Positions 8,528 to 15,090 of a DNA stretch of 64,000 bases are shown one piece after another. Under the pieces are notes generated by a model that was given only the letters and a program-made list of their open reading frames with translations, made no database searches and was not told where the DNA came from. A program made the position numbers and the translations under genes. Origin of the DNA: OCS116 sp051531935 (GTDB lineage: Bacteria > Pseudomonadota > Alphaproteobacteria > Rhizobiales > OSC116); the NCBI GenBank assembly GCA_051531935.1, contig JAOPTR010000002.1, forward strand, positions 186,001 to 250,000, given 5' to 3'. The stretch's first letter is position 1. The number at the start of each line of letters is the position of its first letter.

Positions 8528-8824
8528 ATTTATCTCCTTCTATATTAAAGATAATTTAGATTTTTGAATGGGGGATTAGTTATTTTGGGAAACCAAAGTG
8601 AGCTTGGTTGGTTTATATTGGCTCAATAGATTGAAAAAAACCAATGCTTGGTTAGCAACAAAAAGACCTGATACTTTTGACTAGATTGCGCTTAAGTGTA
8701 ACTAGTGTACAAATGCGTAAATAGTTGAATTAACTGTCCGTATAATATCTTAAAGTTAATATTCTTGTGTATTGCGACAATATACTTATACTTTAGTCTA
8801 ATTTAAATACATGATTTGGATAAA

Positions 8825-9214
8825 ATGATTAAAACCGACATGGAAATAATTGAATTTTTTATTTCTAGCGCTCACTCGGAAGTTAAAATGAGGGGAATGT
8901 CAAAATTCGTCGCACATGATTTTTATTTCGATAGTTTGCTTAAGGGGAAATTGAATTTTGACGACTACTGCGCCCATGAAGGTGCTTTTTCTTACAATTG
9001 TAGCGTTGAAACCCTCAAAATTGTTAAAGTAAATTCTGGATATGAGGCGTTTATTATTCATCATATTCTCGATAATGTTGAGAGCTTTTATGCAGACCTT
9101 CCTGTTACGCTGCAATTTGATATTGAAAATGGCATAATTCAATCCATTGTCTCTCGGTACGAAGCTGGTGAAGAAGTGCAACGTTACATTCGGAATGCTT
9201 TCAAACCAATATAG
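8825..9214 (+). CDS. NTF2/SnoaL-like small protein
   Basis: A 129-residue soluble protein (start ATG 8825, weak GGA upstream; a TTG at 8816 is also possible). It opens with MEIIEFFISS and has FYFDSLLKGKLNFDDYCAHE followed by SYNCSVETLKIVKV, a helix then strand order like NTF2-like (SnoaL) domains. The segment L-N/D-F-D-x-Y recurs in the genes at 9286 and 36414, suggesting one lineage of small proteins. No catalytic residues can be assigned. Function unknown. Confidence 0.6.
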   Translation: MIKTDMEIIEFFISSAHSEVKMRGMSKFVAHDFYFDSLLKGKLNFDDYCAHEGAFSYNCSVETLKIVKVNSGYEAFIIHHILDNVESFYADLPVTLQFDIENGIIQSIVSRYEAGEEVQRYIRNAFKPI

Positions 9215-9285
9215 TTTTTATGTTTTGGTATCTTAATATTTTTGTAGTACTGATGGCATTGCGAGGGGGAAGAAATGGAAGTGTC

Positions 9286-9681
9286 ATGATAGAAAATGTA
9301 AAATTGATTCATCATTTTGTGAAGAGTTTTATTGAAAATGATGTATCAAAACTAGCTAATTTGGTTTCTCCAGAATTTCAATACTGGGTGAATTACGATG
9401 AATGTTTAGACTTTGATCAATTTATTAAGAAATTGCAATTTCTGAGTTCATCATCAAACATTGTGGCATATGAAATAACAACCCAAGATAATGTACACTT
9501 TTATTTTGATTTCGATCTCGAATTACCAGCTCCAAATGAAGGTGCTAAATCATATGGATTTGCTCAAGTAATTGTTAAGAATGGTCTTGTTAATCGAATT
9601 GATATAAATAACAAAGATGACAAAGAAAAGTTTGAAGAGTTTAAAAAGTTAAGGGTTAATAGCCGTACTGTCTTGTTATGA
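9286..9681 (+). CDS. NTF2/SnoaL-like small protein, second copy
   Basis: A 131-residue protein from the ATG at 9286 (MIENVKLIHHFVKSFIEND). The longer open frame from 9220 has no homology and a poor start. It contains SPEFQYWVNYDECLDFDQFI, which aligns with the matching part of the gene 70 bases upstream and of the gene at 36414, and ends in charged helices (NNKDDKEKFEEFKKL). It is probably an NTF2-like fold. Both genes lie in tandem on the plus strand and may be an old duplication. Function unknown. Confidence 0.6.
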   Translation: MIENVKLIHHFVKSFIENDVSKLANLVSPEFQYWVNYDECLDFDQFIKKLQFLSSSSNIVAYEITTQDNVHFYFDFDLELPAPNEGAKSYGFAQVIVKNGLVNRIDINNKDDKEKFEEFKKLRVNSRTVLL

Positions 9682-9810
9682 TTTAGGTGTTTGGAAACAG
9701 CTTTGGAAATTGATCTCGAAGTCGTTTGTAGCCAATGTTGAATGTTCTTGATAGGTAAACCTTGTTGGCTCATTAGTTTGTGCTATGGTTGGGCTTTTGT
9801 GGGGTGTGGA

Positions 9811-9927
9811 ATGGATGACGAAGTTAAAAAACTTAAGAGAAGCGTTTTTATCTGGAAATTGGTTTGTTTGTCATTAACGACTGTCTTGCTTTCTGACTTA
9901 TGGTTTAATACGCTTCATGGTGGTTAA
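9811..9927 (+). CDS. Possible 38-residue membrane peptide
   Basis: A short frame starting MDDEVKKLKRSVFIWK with one hydrophobic segment (LVCLSLTTVLLSDLWF). The charged N-terminus followed by one membrane helix resembles small membrane proteins, but the ribosome-binding site is weak (gtgggg/gtgtgg) and nothing else supports it. It may be random. Confidence 0.25.
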   Translation: MDDEVKKLKRSVFIWKLVCLSLTTVLLSDLWFNTLHGG

Positions 9928-10392
9928 CTTTTGTTTTAATTAGCGAATTGAATAAGTGAAATTTACCGCTATCATTTCAGCTAATTGTTGTGGCTATGTT
10001 TCGTTCTGTTAGCAATTTTCTCTGTAAGATTTAACGACTTGCCAATTTATTTTGCCGATTACGTAGAATCTTCCACCTAAATTTAACTCTCTAACTCCAA
10101 ATTTTTATCAATTGTTCGCATTGCTGAATGTTCTATGAGGGTGACTTAAGATTTGTAATTTATCATAACTTTAGGCTGCTGCGCGTTTAGAGATACTCAC
10201 TCACCCAGTGCTTTGGTCTGTTTAATTTTAAAAAGCTCATTTGTTTACATATGCCTCTCAATCGATGCTGAATAGTTGGCTTAATACCGTTTGGATCTAA
10301 CTTAAATTTAATTTATGTCGTCTTTGATTGTTTGGATTACTGTCTGTTTTGGGATGCGTTTTATGTCCATATATTTATATTTCAAGACTTCC
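9928..10392. other. Intergenic stretch without recognisable gene
   Basis: About 465 AT-rich bases between the small-protein genes and the promoter of the membrane-protein gene. I checked both strands and found only short interrupted frames. A minus-strand frame near 10010-10080 (reading LGGRFYVIGKINWQVVK) may be a fragment of an old gene, but I cannot identify it. Confidence 0.4.
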
Positions 10393-10421
10393 TTGACATT
10401 GTCTAGATTGGTTCATATATA
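10393..10421 (+). promoter_or_regulatory. Sigma-70-type promoter
   Basis: TTGACA at 10393-10398 and TATATA at 10416-10421 are separated by 17 bases, a near-consensus arrangement. It lies 40 bases upstream of the start codon at 10462 and should drive that gene. Confidence 0.6.
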
Positions 10422-10461
10422 GTCACTAACATTACACTGTCTACTTTAAGGAAGTGCACAG

Positions 10462-11019
10462 ATGTTATTTATAAAAATCAAAGGCAACCGAATTACTTGG
10501 CCCATAGTTTGGGTGGGGTTAATCGTATCAAATGTACTTTTTGCCGCCATTATGATTTGGTCATTGCCACACCTATCGCAAATCGCTGATGGCCTCATAA
10601 TGTTTGATGCCCGGCCGGGTGGATATAGCCTCATTCAAGCCCAATCGGTTATAGATGGCCTTGGTGAAGCGGGAAAAGAATTTTATTTAGGTATGCAGTT
10701 ATGGCTCGATCTTTTCTACCCTGCTTTATTTGCTATTAGTTTTGTTCTGCTTATTTCCAAATTCTTGCAAGCCTACAAATTACCAAAATGGGCAATACGT
10801 GCTTTACTCGCGGCACCATTGCTAACTGCTGTGTTTGACTATAGCGAAAACCATTATATCACCCTGATGTTGCAATCCGACCTGCCACTTACGGCACATT
10901 TGGTCTCTAATTCGAGCCTTGCAACTGTACTAAAATCGGTGGCTTCAACCATTACACAAGTCACAGCTCTAATCCTATTCGTTCTTTTTCTCATTCGAAA
11001 ATTCAAAAAAGATAGTTAG
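10462..11019 (+). CDS. Four-helix inner-membrane protein, unknown function
   Basis: A 185-residue protein with a clear ribosome-binding site (AAGGAAGTG before ATG). Hydrophobic segments lie near residues 13-33 (WPIVWVGLIVSNVLFAAIMI), 82-102 (LFYPALFAISFVLLISKFL), 109-125 (WAIRALLAAPLLTAVFDY) and 160-178 (ITQVTALILFVLFLI). The loop FDARPGGYSLIQAQSVIDGL resembles loops in small uncharacterised membrane proteins sometimes placed next to anti-sigma or DoxX-like genes. It has its own promoter and appears monocistronic. No enzymatic motif is visible. Confidence 0.75.
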   Translation: MLFIKIKGNRITWPIVWVGLIVSNVLFAAIMIWSLPHLSQIADGLIMFDARPGGYSLIQAQSVIDGLGEAGKEFYLGMQLWLDLFYPALFAISFVLLISKFLQAYKLPKWAIRALLAAPLLTAVFDYSENHYITLMLQSDLPLTAHLVSNSSLATVLKSVASTITQVTALILFVLFLIRKFKKDS

Positions 11020-11471
11020 GATTTTATGTTCCGCTTGGTTTACATTCACGATGTAGCCCAAAACTAATATGGTTTGGGCATTGGGGTCTTGTTAGAAATA
11101 TCGGCTCTCCCCTCTATCGCCCATGTCGGGACTTGTAGCTGAAGGTCAAGAATGCTTGAATTTCTACCTCTAGGTTTGGGGTGCAACTATAGAGCATCTT
11201 TAGAAGCAAATCAGCTCCTCGAAAATAATAAGTTACCAGTAAAATTATAAATATATTAGTTCAAATCGCGAGTTCAACTGCCGTGCAAATGTACTCTGAA
11301 TGTACTTGCGAGTACAATTAGGGGAAAATTTTAGTTTAATTCAAGAAGGAAATCTTGTGTGAATTGTACTCAGGAAGCACCATAAAAGAGGGGAATTAAT
11401 TAATTTCGGTAAATTGCAGCAAACCCTATATGGGCTGCGGCTTATATTACTATCTGAAAGTGAATTATCTC
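11020..11471. other. Intergenic region with a hairpin and four TGTACT motifs
   Basis: About 450 bases without a gene. An imperfect hairpin (gcccaaa, loop, tttgggc) lies at about 11054-11077, just after the membrane-protein gene, without a T-run. TGTACT occurs at 11290 and 11301, its complement AGTACA at 11311 (the last two forming a 16-base palindrome), and TGTACT again at 11365. The 11-base spacing suggests a protein-binding array, but no partner is known. Confidence 0.35.
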
Positions 11472-11558
11472 TGGTGCGGATGGGGGGAATCGAACCCCCA
11501 CTTCCATACGGAAACAAGATTTTAAGTCTTGCGTGTCTACCAATTCCACCACATCCGC
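11472..11558 (-). tRNA. tRNA-Leu (anticodon UAA)
   Basis: Read on the minus strand, an 87-base class II tRNA begins GCGGATGTGGTGGAATTGG and ends ATCCGC-A-CCA with an encoded CCA. The 7-base acceptor stem pairs fully. The anticodon stem CAAGA/TCTTG encloses CTTAAAA, so the anticodon is UAA (decodes UUA). The long variable arm (TTTCCGTATGGAAG) and the G-U-x-x-A-Ps-loop sequence GTTCGATTC confirm a leucine tRNA. No integrase is adjacent. Confidence 0.95.
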
Positions 11559-11712
11559 AGCAGAGATGACACGCATATAGCATAAATATTTGGTTGGTAA
11601 AATAGTTTATGCTATTGGAAGCCATAAAATTTGGAATTGGGTGGATAAAGTTGAAAACTAACGTGTTTTCCAAATTAAAGAATCGATATTTGTGATTGCT
11701 GCAACAAATTAA

Positions 11713-11741
11713 TTGACATTCAGTTAAATGTTCTGTATTTG
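11713..11741 (+). promoter_or_regulatory. Promoter of the UmuD-like gene
   Basis: TTGACA at 11713-11718 and TATTTG at 11736-11741 lie 17 bases apart. Transcription would begin at about 11748, which is the A of the best start codon, so the mRNA may be leaderless. Confidence 0.5.
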
Positions 11742-11744
11742 TTC
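11730..11744 (+). promoter_or_regulatory. LexA (SOS) box, alphaproteobacterial type
   Basis: GTTC-TGTATTT-GTTC matches the alphaproteobacterial LexA operator GTTC-N7-GTTC exactly. It covers the -10 element of the promoter and ends four bases before the ATG of the UmuD-like gene, an ideal place for repression. Confidence 0.7.
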
Positions 11745-11747
11745 TTT

Positions 11748-12188
11748 ATGTCCTTATTATCTGAAAAACAAAATATATCTGTCCCTCAATCACTTGAGGT
11801 TGTGTTGCAGCACTCTAGCGAACTACGGCTACCCAAGAGATTTAAAAAGCTTAGAGCTAGTTATATTGAAAAAGAATTTACCGAAGCTAAGCAACCTGAT
11901 TTGTTTGATTCTACATTGGTTATAAAAATGCCTGACGAGGGGATGTGCCCTACAATTGCTGCTAATGCAATGTTGGTGGTTGATGGTGGCTTGAAGCCTA
12001 AGCATAATGATATAGTTGTGGCTGAGTATTATGGAAGTACCATATGTCGCCGGATATTTGTAAGTAAGCAGAAGAGCTGGCTATATGGCGATGACAGGGA
12101 TGCTAAATTTATTGATTTAAGCAAGGCAGGCGAAGTGGCAATAGTTGGTGTGGTGACATCTCACTATATGAACCATAACGTGGCTTAG
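11748..12188 (+). CDS. UmuD-like S24 family protein lacking the catalytic dyad
   Basis: A 146-residue protein whose last 90 residues follow UmuD/LexA-type S24 peptidase domains: LVIKMPDEGMCPTI, then MLVVDGGLKPKHNDIVVAEY, STICRRIFV, and a closing VAIVGVVTSHY. In UmuD the nucleophile lies in G-D-S-M and the general base in T-V-K-K; here the matching positions are E-G-M (Ser to Gly) and T-I-C-R (Lys to Cys). Self-cleavage should therefore be impossible. The gene sits behind a LexA box overlapping its promoter and is not next to a umuC or other polymerase gene. It could act as a permanently full-length UmuD-like regulator of a polymerase or of RecA filaments. Fold call good, role inferred. Confidence 0.8.
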   Translation: MSLLSEKQNISVPQSLEVVLQHSSELRLPKRFKKLRASYIEKEFTEAKQPDLFDSTLVIKMPDEGMCPTIAANAMLVVDGGLKPKHNDIVVAEYYGSTICRRIFVSKQKSWLYGDDRDAKFIDLSKAGEVAIVGVVTSHYMNHNVA

Positions 12189-12387
12189 TGAGTTCTAATT
12201 TAATTGAAGTATAAGTTTTCTTGTTGTCTTTATTCGGAGTAAGGCGGAGTTTTGACTTATTTTGATATTAGGCAATGATTCCGAAATAGTAGTTTTATTG
12301 TGGATTTGAAGTTTTAAAGGGGGGTGCGCCTACTTGTGTCTTGCGTGCCCTTTGAAGTGCTGAGTGATCATTAAATTTTAAAAAGGG

Positions 12388-12406
12388 AAATGGCGGACAG
12401 GAAGGG
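12388..12406 (+). repeat. attL: left attachment-site repeat
   Basis: AAATGGCGGACAGGAAGGG, identical to 35076-35094 in the same orientation. Sixteen of the 19 bases equal the 3' end of tRNA-Ser including CCA; after them the sequences diverge. This is the expected leftover of site-specific integration into a tRNA gene. Confidence 0.85.
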
Positions 12407-12418
12407 CGAGAAATCACC

Positions 12419-12439
12419 TGTAATATATTATATATTACA
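12419..12439. repeat. Perfect AT-rich inverted repeat beside attL
   Basis: TGTAATATA and TATATTACA flank a TTA centre. It lies 13 bases inside the left attachment site, where excisionase or integrase accessory sites are often found. It could instead be an operator for the small gene downstream. No matching copy is seen at the right end. Confidence 0.4.
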
Positions 12440-12462
12440 ATAGGTTAAAACCATCCTAAAAG

Positions 12463-12477
12463 AAAACCTATGTAACT
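12463..12477 (+). repeat. Candidate integrase arm-type site, left end
   Basis: AAAACCTATGTAACT, identical to 34967-34981 and sharing its first 11 bases with 34943-34953. All three are in the same orientation and lie within 60-135 bases of the two island ends. Confidence 0.5.
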
Positions 12478-12737
12478 GTTTGTGTAGTAAGTTATGTTAT
12501 TTATTTAGTGTTTTTAATATAACTTGTCTTATGTTTGGAAGTCGTATTACCTTCCACAATGAAGCAACTTTACTGAAAAGACTGGCTTTTCTTGGGTGAA
12601 ACTCTAAATTTGACGACAATACGCAAGTCATCCCTTTCCTCACACTCATTAACCTAATTTAACAAGCCTACCTTAATCCTTATATGAGAATATTATTTTA
12701 AATATACTATTTAAATTTTTTATCGAGTGAAACTTTC

Positions 12738-12947
12738 ATGCCTAGGCCCCGTATTATTCTAGCCAGTATTACGTTTATAATGGGGGCTATAGCCACTTAT
12801 TATCTGTTTTACCCCGAAGAACAACTCCTTTGGTTTTTTCAGCGCACAGGTTGGGATGATCAGAGCGATATTGATATAGCTTTTGCTTCTATAGGCATGT
12901 TAGTTCTTGGCATAGCCGCATTATGGGATGTTTTCAAAAGGAGATAA
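12738..12947 (+). CDS. Small two-helix membrane protein
   Basis: A 69-residue protein with two hydrophobic segments: ILASITFIMGAIATYYLFY near residues 6-24, and IAFASIGMLVLGIAALWDVF near 47-66. The loop between them is acidic and aromatic (WFFQRTGWDDQSDID). It is the first gene inside the island and is followed by another membrane-protein gene 10 bases downstream, so they form a pair. No family recognised; a role in the island's maintenance or immunity would be guesswork. Confidence 0.6.
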   Translation: MPRPRIILASITFIMGAIATYYLFYPEEQLLWFFQRTGWDDQSDIDIAFASIGMLVLGIAALWDVFKRR

Positions 12948-12957
12948 TGGGAAGAAT

Positions 12958-13272
12958 ATGTTAATAGATTTATCATTAGGCTTTGTTTCAATTTGGCTTA
13001 TAGCATTACCCTGCTTTGCTTTGCGACCATTTTTGAAAACGTTTAATAAAAAACGTTTCTTAACTCCATTTTTTCAATTATTTATATTAATTGTGGTCAG
13101 TACAATTGCTCAAGTTATCCTTGCCGATCCACTAATTGCCAAATTTAGTTCCCCTGAGAAAGATGTGGAATACATGATGCTTGGTGTGTCTTCAGGTCTT
13201 ATTTCAGCAGGTATCCTACTTTATTGGATGATAAGACGTGATAAACGAATTACTTCCCAAAAAAATATTTAA
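12958..13272 (+). CDS. Small membrane protein, unknown function
   Basis: A 104-residue protein from ATG 12958 (MLIDLSLGFVSIWLIALPCF), with GGGAAG seven bases upstream; a longer frame opens at 12928 inside the preceding gene. Three hydrophobic segments: 6-23, around 42-60 (FFQLFILIVVSTIAQVIL) and around 76-95 (MMLGVSSGLISAGILLYWMI), followed by a basic tail (RRDKRITSQKN). It probably forms a two-gene unit with the preceding small membrane protein. Confidence 0.55.
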   Translation: MLIDLSLGFVSIWLIALPCFALRPFLKTFNKKRFLTPFFQLFILIVVSTIAQVILADPLIAKFSSPEKDVEYMMLGVSSGLISAGILLYWMIRRDKRITSQKNI

Positions 13273-14101
13273 TATGGCGAAACAATTATCCAACTTATTT
13301 AGCTGTTGATTATGAAATTTACCATGAACAAAATTGAAGCCGAGAAAGCTGATGATTTCTTACCACAAGTAAGGGGCGTCGTAATTACAGAAAAATTGAT
13401 AAATGTCAATATTGCTTGGTTGGTATTGGCAATCAGTTAAACCAAGAGCCAGCACAGGAAACAATGTTTTATAAATACACTTTTATGTTGCGCTAACCGA
13501 TCATATCTTACAGTTCGGTTGTAGGAAAACGCTGGACCCATCACACATGATTTAATTTTTTTGGTAGTTCCAGGGCAGTAATTGTTTGATTTGGCTTTGT
13601 TTGTGACCATTGATTATGGCTTGCAGGGTTGATGTAAAATGAGTATGTGGTTCGACTTTATTTAATTTTGCCGTTTCGATCCGAGAGGCAATGATCCCCG
13701 AGTTCTCAGCACCCTTATTATAGTTGAAGTTGCTTTGTTTGTTCTTAAATGTTGTAAGGGGCGCGGTGAGTGTTGGTTCGCGCAGGGTAACGGAGTTTTA
13801 GTATTTTGAAATGTGTAAAAATTATGACAAAATGAAGATAGTTTTAATAAATTGAATGTATAACTTATTGTTTTATTAGAATGAATACAGATAATTGCCT
13901 TAAGCTTTGAAATGATTGAATTATCTAAATATTTGTATTTTTGAATTATCCAACTTACCAAAAGAATAATTTTACTAGATTGACACGGTTTGAGCATAAT
14001 GCATTATTGTGAATAGAATAAATATATTCGATGTATAAAATTTCGTATTTTTAGTAAATTTAATAGAAATCTATTTTTCAGTTTATATATGGTGTTTTAA
14101 T
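13273..14101. other. Decayed stretch with an IS66 remnant
   Basis: About 830 bases without an intact gene. The only recognisable part is the transposase end described separately at 13552-13760. A 111-residue minus-strand frame (13662-13997) runs across this remnant in the wrong frame and is not a gene. The last 100 bases are very AT-rich and probably hold the promoter of the exported protein at 14102. Confidence 0.5.
13552..13760 (-). pseudogene. IS66-family transposase C-terminal fragment
   Basis: In a minus-strand frame the sequence reads NKGAENSGIIASRIETAKLN, then KVEPHTHFTSTLQAIINGHK, QSQIKQLLPWNY and a stop at 13552. This is the conserved C-terminal segment of IS66-type TnpC transposases (ETAKLN-x-V-x-P ... 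T-x-x-LQ ... LLPWN). Upstream residues (LTTFKNKQSNFNYN) no longer match, so only about 60-65 residues remain. No terminal inverted repeat could be identified. It marks earlier insertion and deletion events in the island. Confidence 0.75.
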
Positions 14102-15055
14102 ATGTTTAAAGTTATCCGATTGAATTTGAATCAACGTAGAGCAATGGTATGTTTGATGTTTTTAACTTGTTTTCTGACGAGTGCAAATTATGTTGCTGCC
14201 GAAGAAGCTTGCGAGGTTTGGACTGATGAGGCGTTACCCAAAATTGAACATACTGGCAAAGTGACACTGCGAAGATCTAAAATTAATGGTGAGGTTGTTA
14301 GGGAATATGTATTTAAAAAGGGTGAACGTCTAGATTCAATGGCATTTGTTTGGGAAAGAGGCGTGTGGTTTCATATGCCACTTGGTTATTTTGCAGGTTA
14401 TCGCCGTCGCATTGCTGATATTGGTTTTGGATCGGTGGATATGTCCCATATAGATACCGATAAAGAAGCGGTAAGAGATTTATTAAAAGAAGAGCTTGAC
14501 GAAGATTTTGAAAAGCAAGAAAATTACCACCCCCAAAAGTGGTATAGAGGATATCAATTCGCATTTTGGATGCCTGAAATTCGCTATTTAGAGCGTGATA
14601 CAAGTTATATGCATAGTCTACACCCTTGCGAGGCTGGTCGACCTAAACCCGAAGTAGACCAATATGTAGTTAAATTTAGGATCAATTCTCCTTATCTAGA
14701 TGAACCGTGGCGAAGCCCTGATAACTTATGGACTAAAAATCATTTAGCGCGCCTAGAAAGCTGGTGGTATAAGTACGACTTTCGTGTAAGCCCCAAGGTG
14801 TTTATTGATGGTAGTGAATGGTACCATATAGTTGATTCCATTGATAATGTGCATGTTAAATTGTTTTGCTCTCCGTATATTGGGGAGAAAAAAAGACCTA
14901 TAGACACATGTCGTGGAGAGGTTTGGGACATGGGTTCGAATTTGGTTCTAAATATAACTTTTCCGTCAGACCAAGGTGTTCAGGGATTTGCAAAGAAATG
15001 GATTAAACCTGTCCAAGCAACTCTTGTTCTTGTAAATGAATGGCGCCAGAAATAA
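14102..15055 (+). CDS. Exported protein upstream of the RTX gene, unknown function
   Basis: A 317-residue protein with an N-terminal signal (RAMVCLMFLTCFLTSANYVAAEE, hydrophobic part MVCLMFLTCFLTSANYVAA), cleaved near residue 33. The mature protein is rich in Trp and Tyr (WERGVWFHMPLGYFAGYRRR; PQKWYRGYQFAFWMPEIRY; RLESWWYKYDFRVSP) and has four cysteines. No catalytic motif or known family is recognised. It lies 35 bases before the giant RTX gene on the same strand and is likely co-transcribed. By position it could be an immunity, chaperone or surface-docking partner of the RTX protein; exported aromatic-rich proteins of this size occur as immunity proteins in other toxin systems. That is inference. 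Confidence 0.75.
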   Translation: MFKVIRLNLNQRRAMVCLMFLTCFLTSANYVAAEEACEVWTDEALPKIEHTGKVTLRRSKINGEVVREYVFKKGERLDSMAFVWERGVWFHMPLGYFAGYRRRIADIGFGSVDMSHIDTDKEAVRDLLKEELDEDFEKQENYHPQKWYRGYQFAFWMPEIRYLERDTSYMHSLHPCEAGRPKPEVDQYVVKFRINSPYLDEPWRSPDNLWTKNHLARLESWWYKYDFRVSPKVFIDGSEWYHIVDSIDNVHVKLFCSPYIGEKKRPIDTCRGEVWDMGSNLVLNITFPSDQGVQGFAKKWIKPVQATLVLVNEWRQK

Positions 15056-15090
15056 TCACACTTTAAATTTATAATATTGAAAGAAATAAA

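Larger units (their letters stand above)
12189..12737. other. Intergenic region holding the left island junction
   Basis: No gene is seen. The 19-base attachment repeat lies at 12388-12406. Immediately inside the island is a perfect 9-base inverted repeat with a 3-base centre (TGTAATATA-TTA-TATATTACA, 12419-12439), then an AAAACCTATGTAACT motif at 12463-12477 that recurs at the other island end. The rest is AT-rich filler before the small membrane-protein gene. Confidence 0.6.

Noticed and set aside
9220..9285. Extended N-terminus of the second NTF2-like protein
   Set aside because: The added 22 residues are hydrophobic and start poorly; the related proteins begin at the equivalent of 9286.
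10119..10138. Possible second LexA box with GTTC ... GTTC
   Set aside because: The spacing is 12 bases, not seven, and no promoter or gene start is aligned with it.
11261..11277. GTTC ... GTTC near tRNA-Leu as a LexA box
   Set aside because: The spacer is nine bases and no gene follows.
11472..11558. tRNA-Leu as a second island attachment site
   Set aside because: I found no repeated copy of its 3' end elsewhere in the window and no integrase beside it.
11341..11673. A 110-residue minus-strand frame
   Set aside because: It runs straight through the tRNA-Leu gene; the coding potential is an accident of the tRNA sequence.
13662..13997. A 111-residue minus-strand open frame
   Set aside because: It overlaps the IS66 transposase end in a different frame and has no homology-like features or ribosome-binding site.
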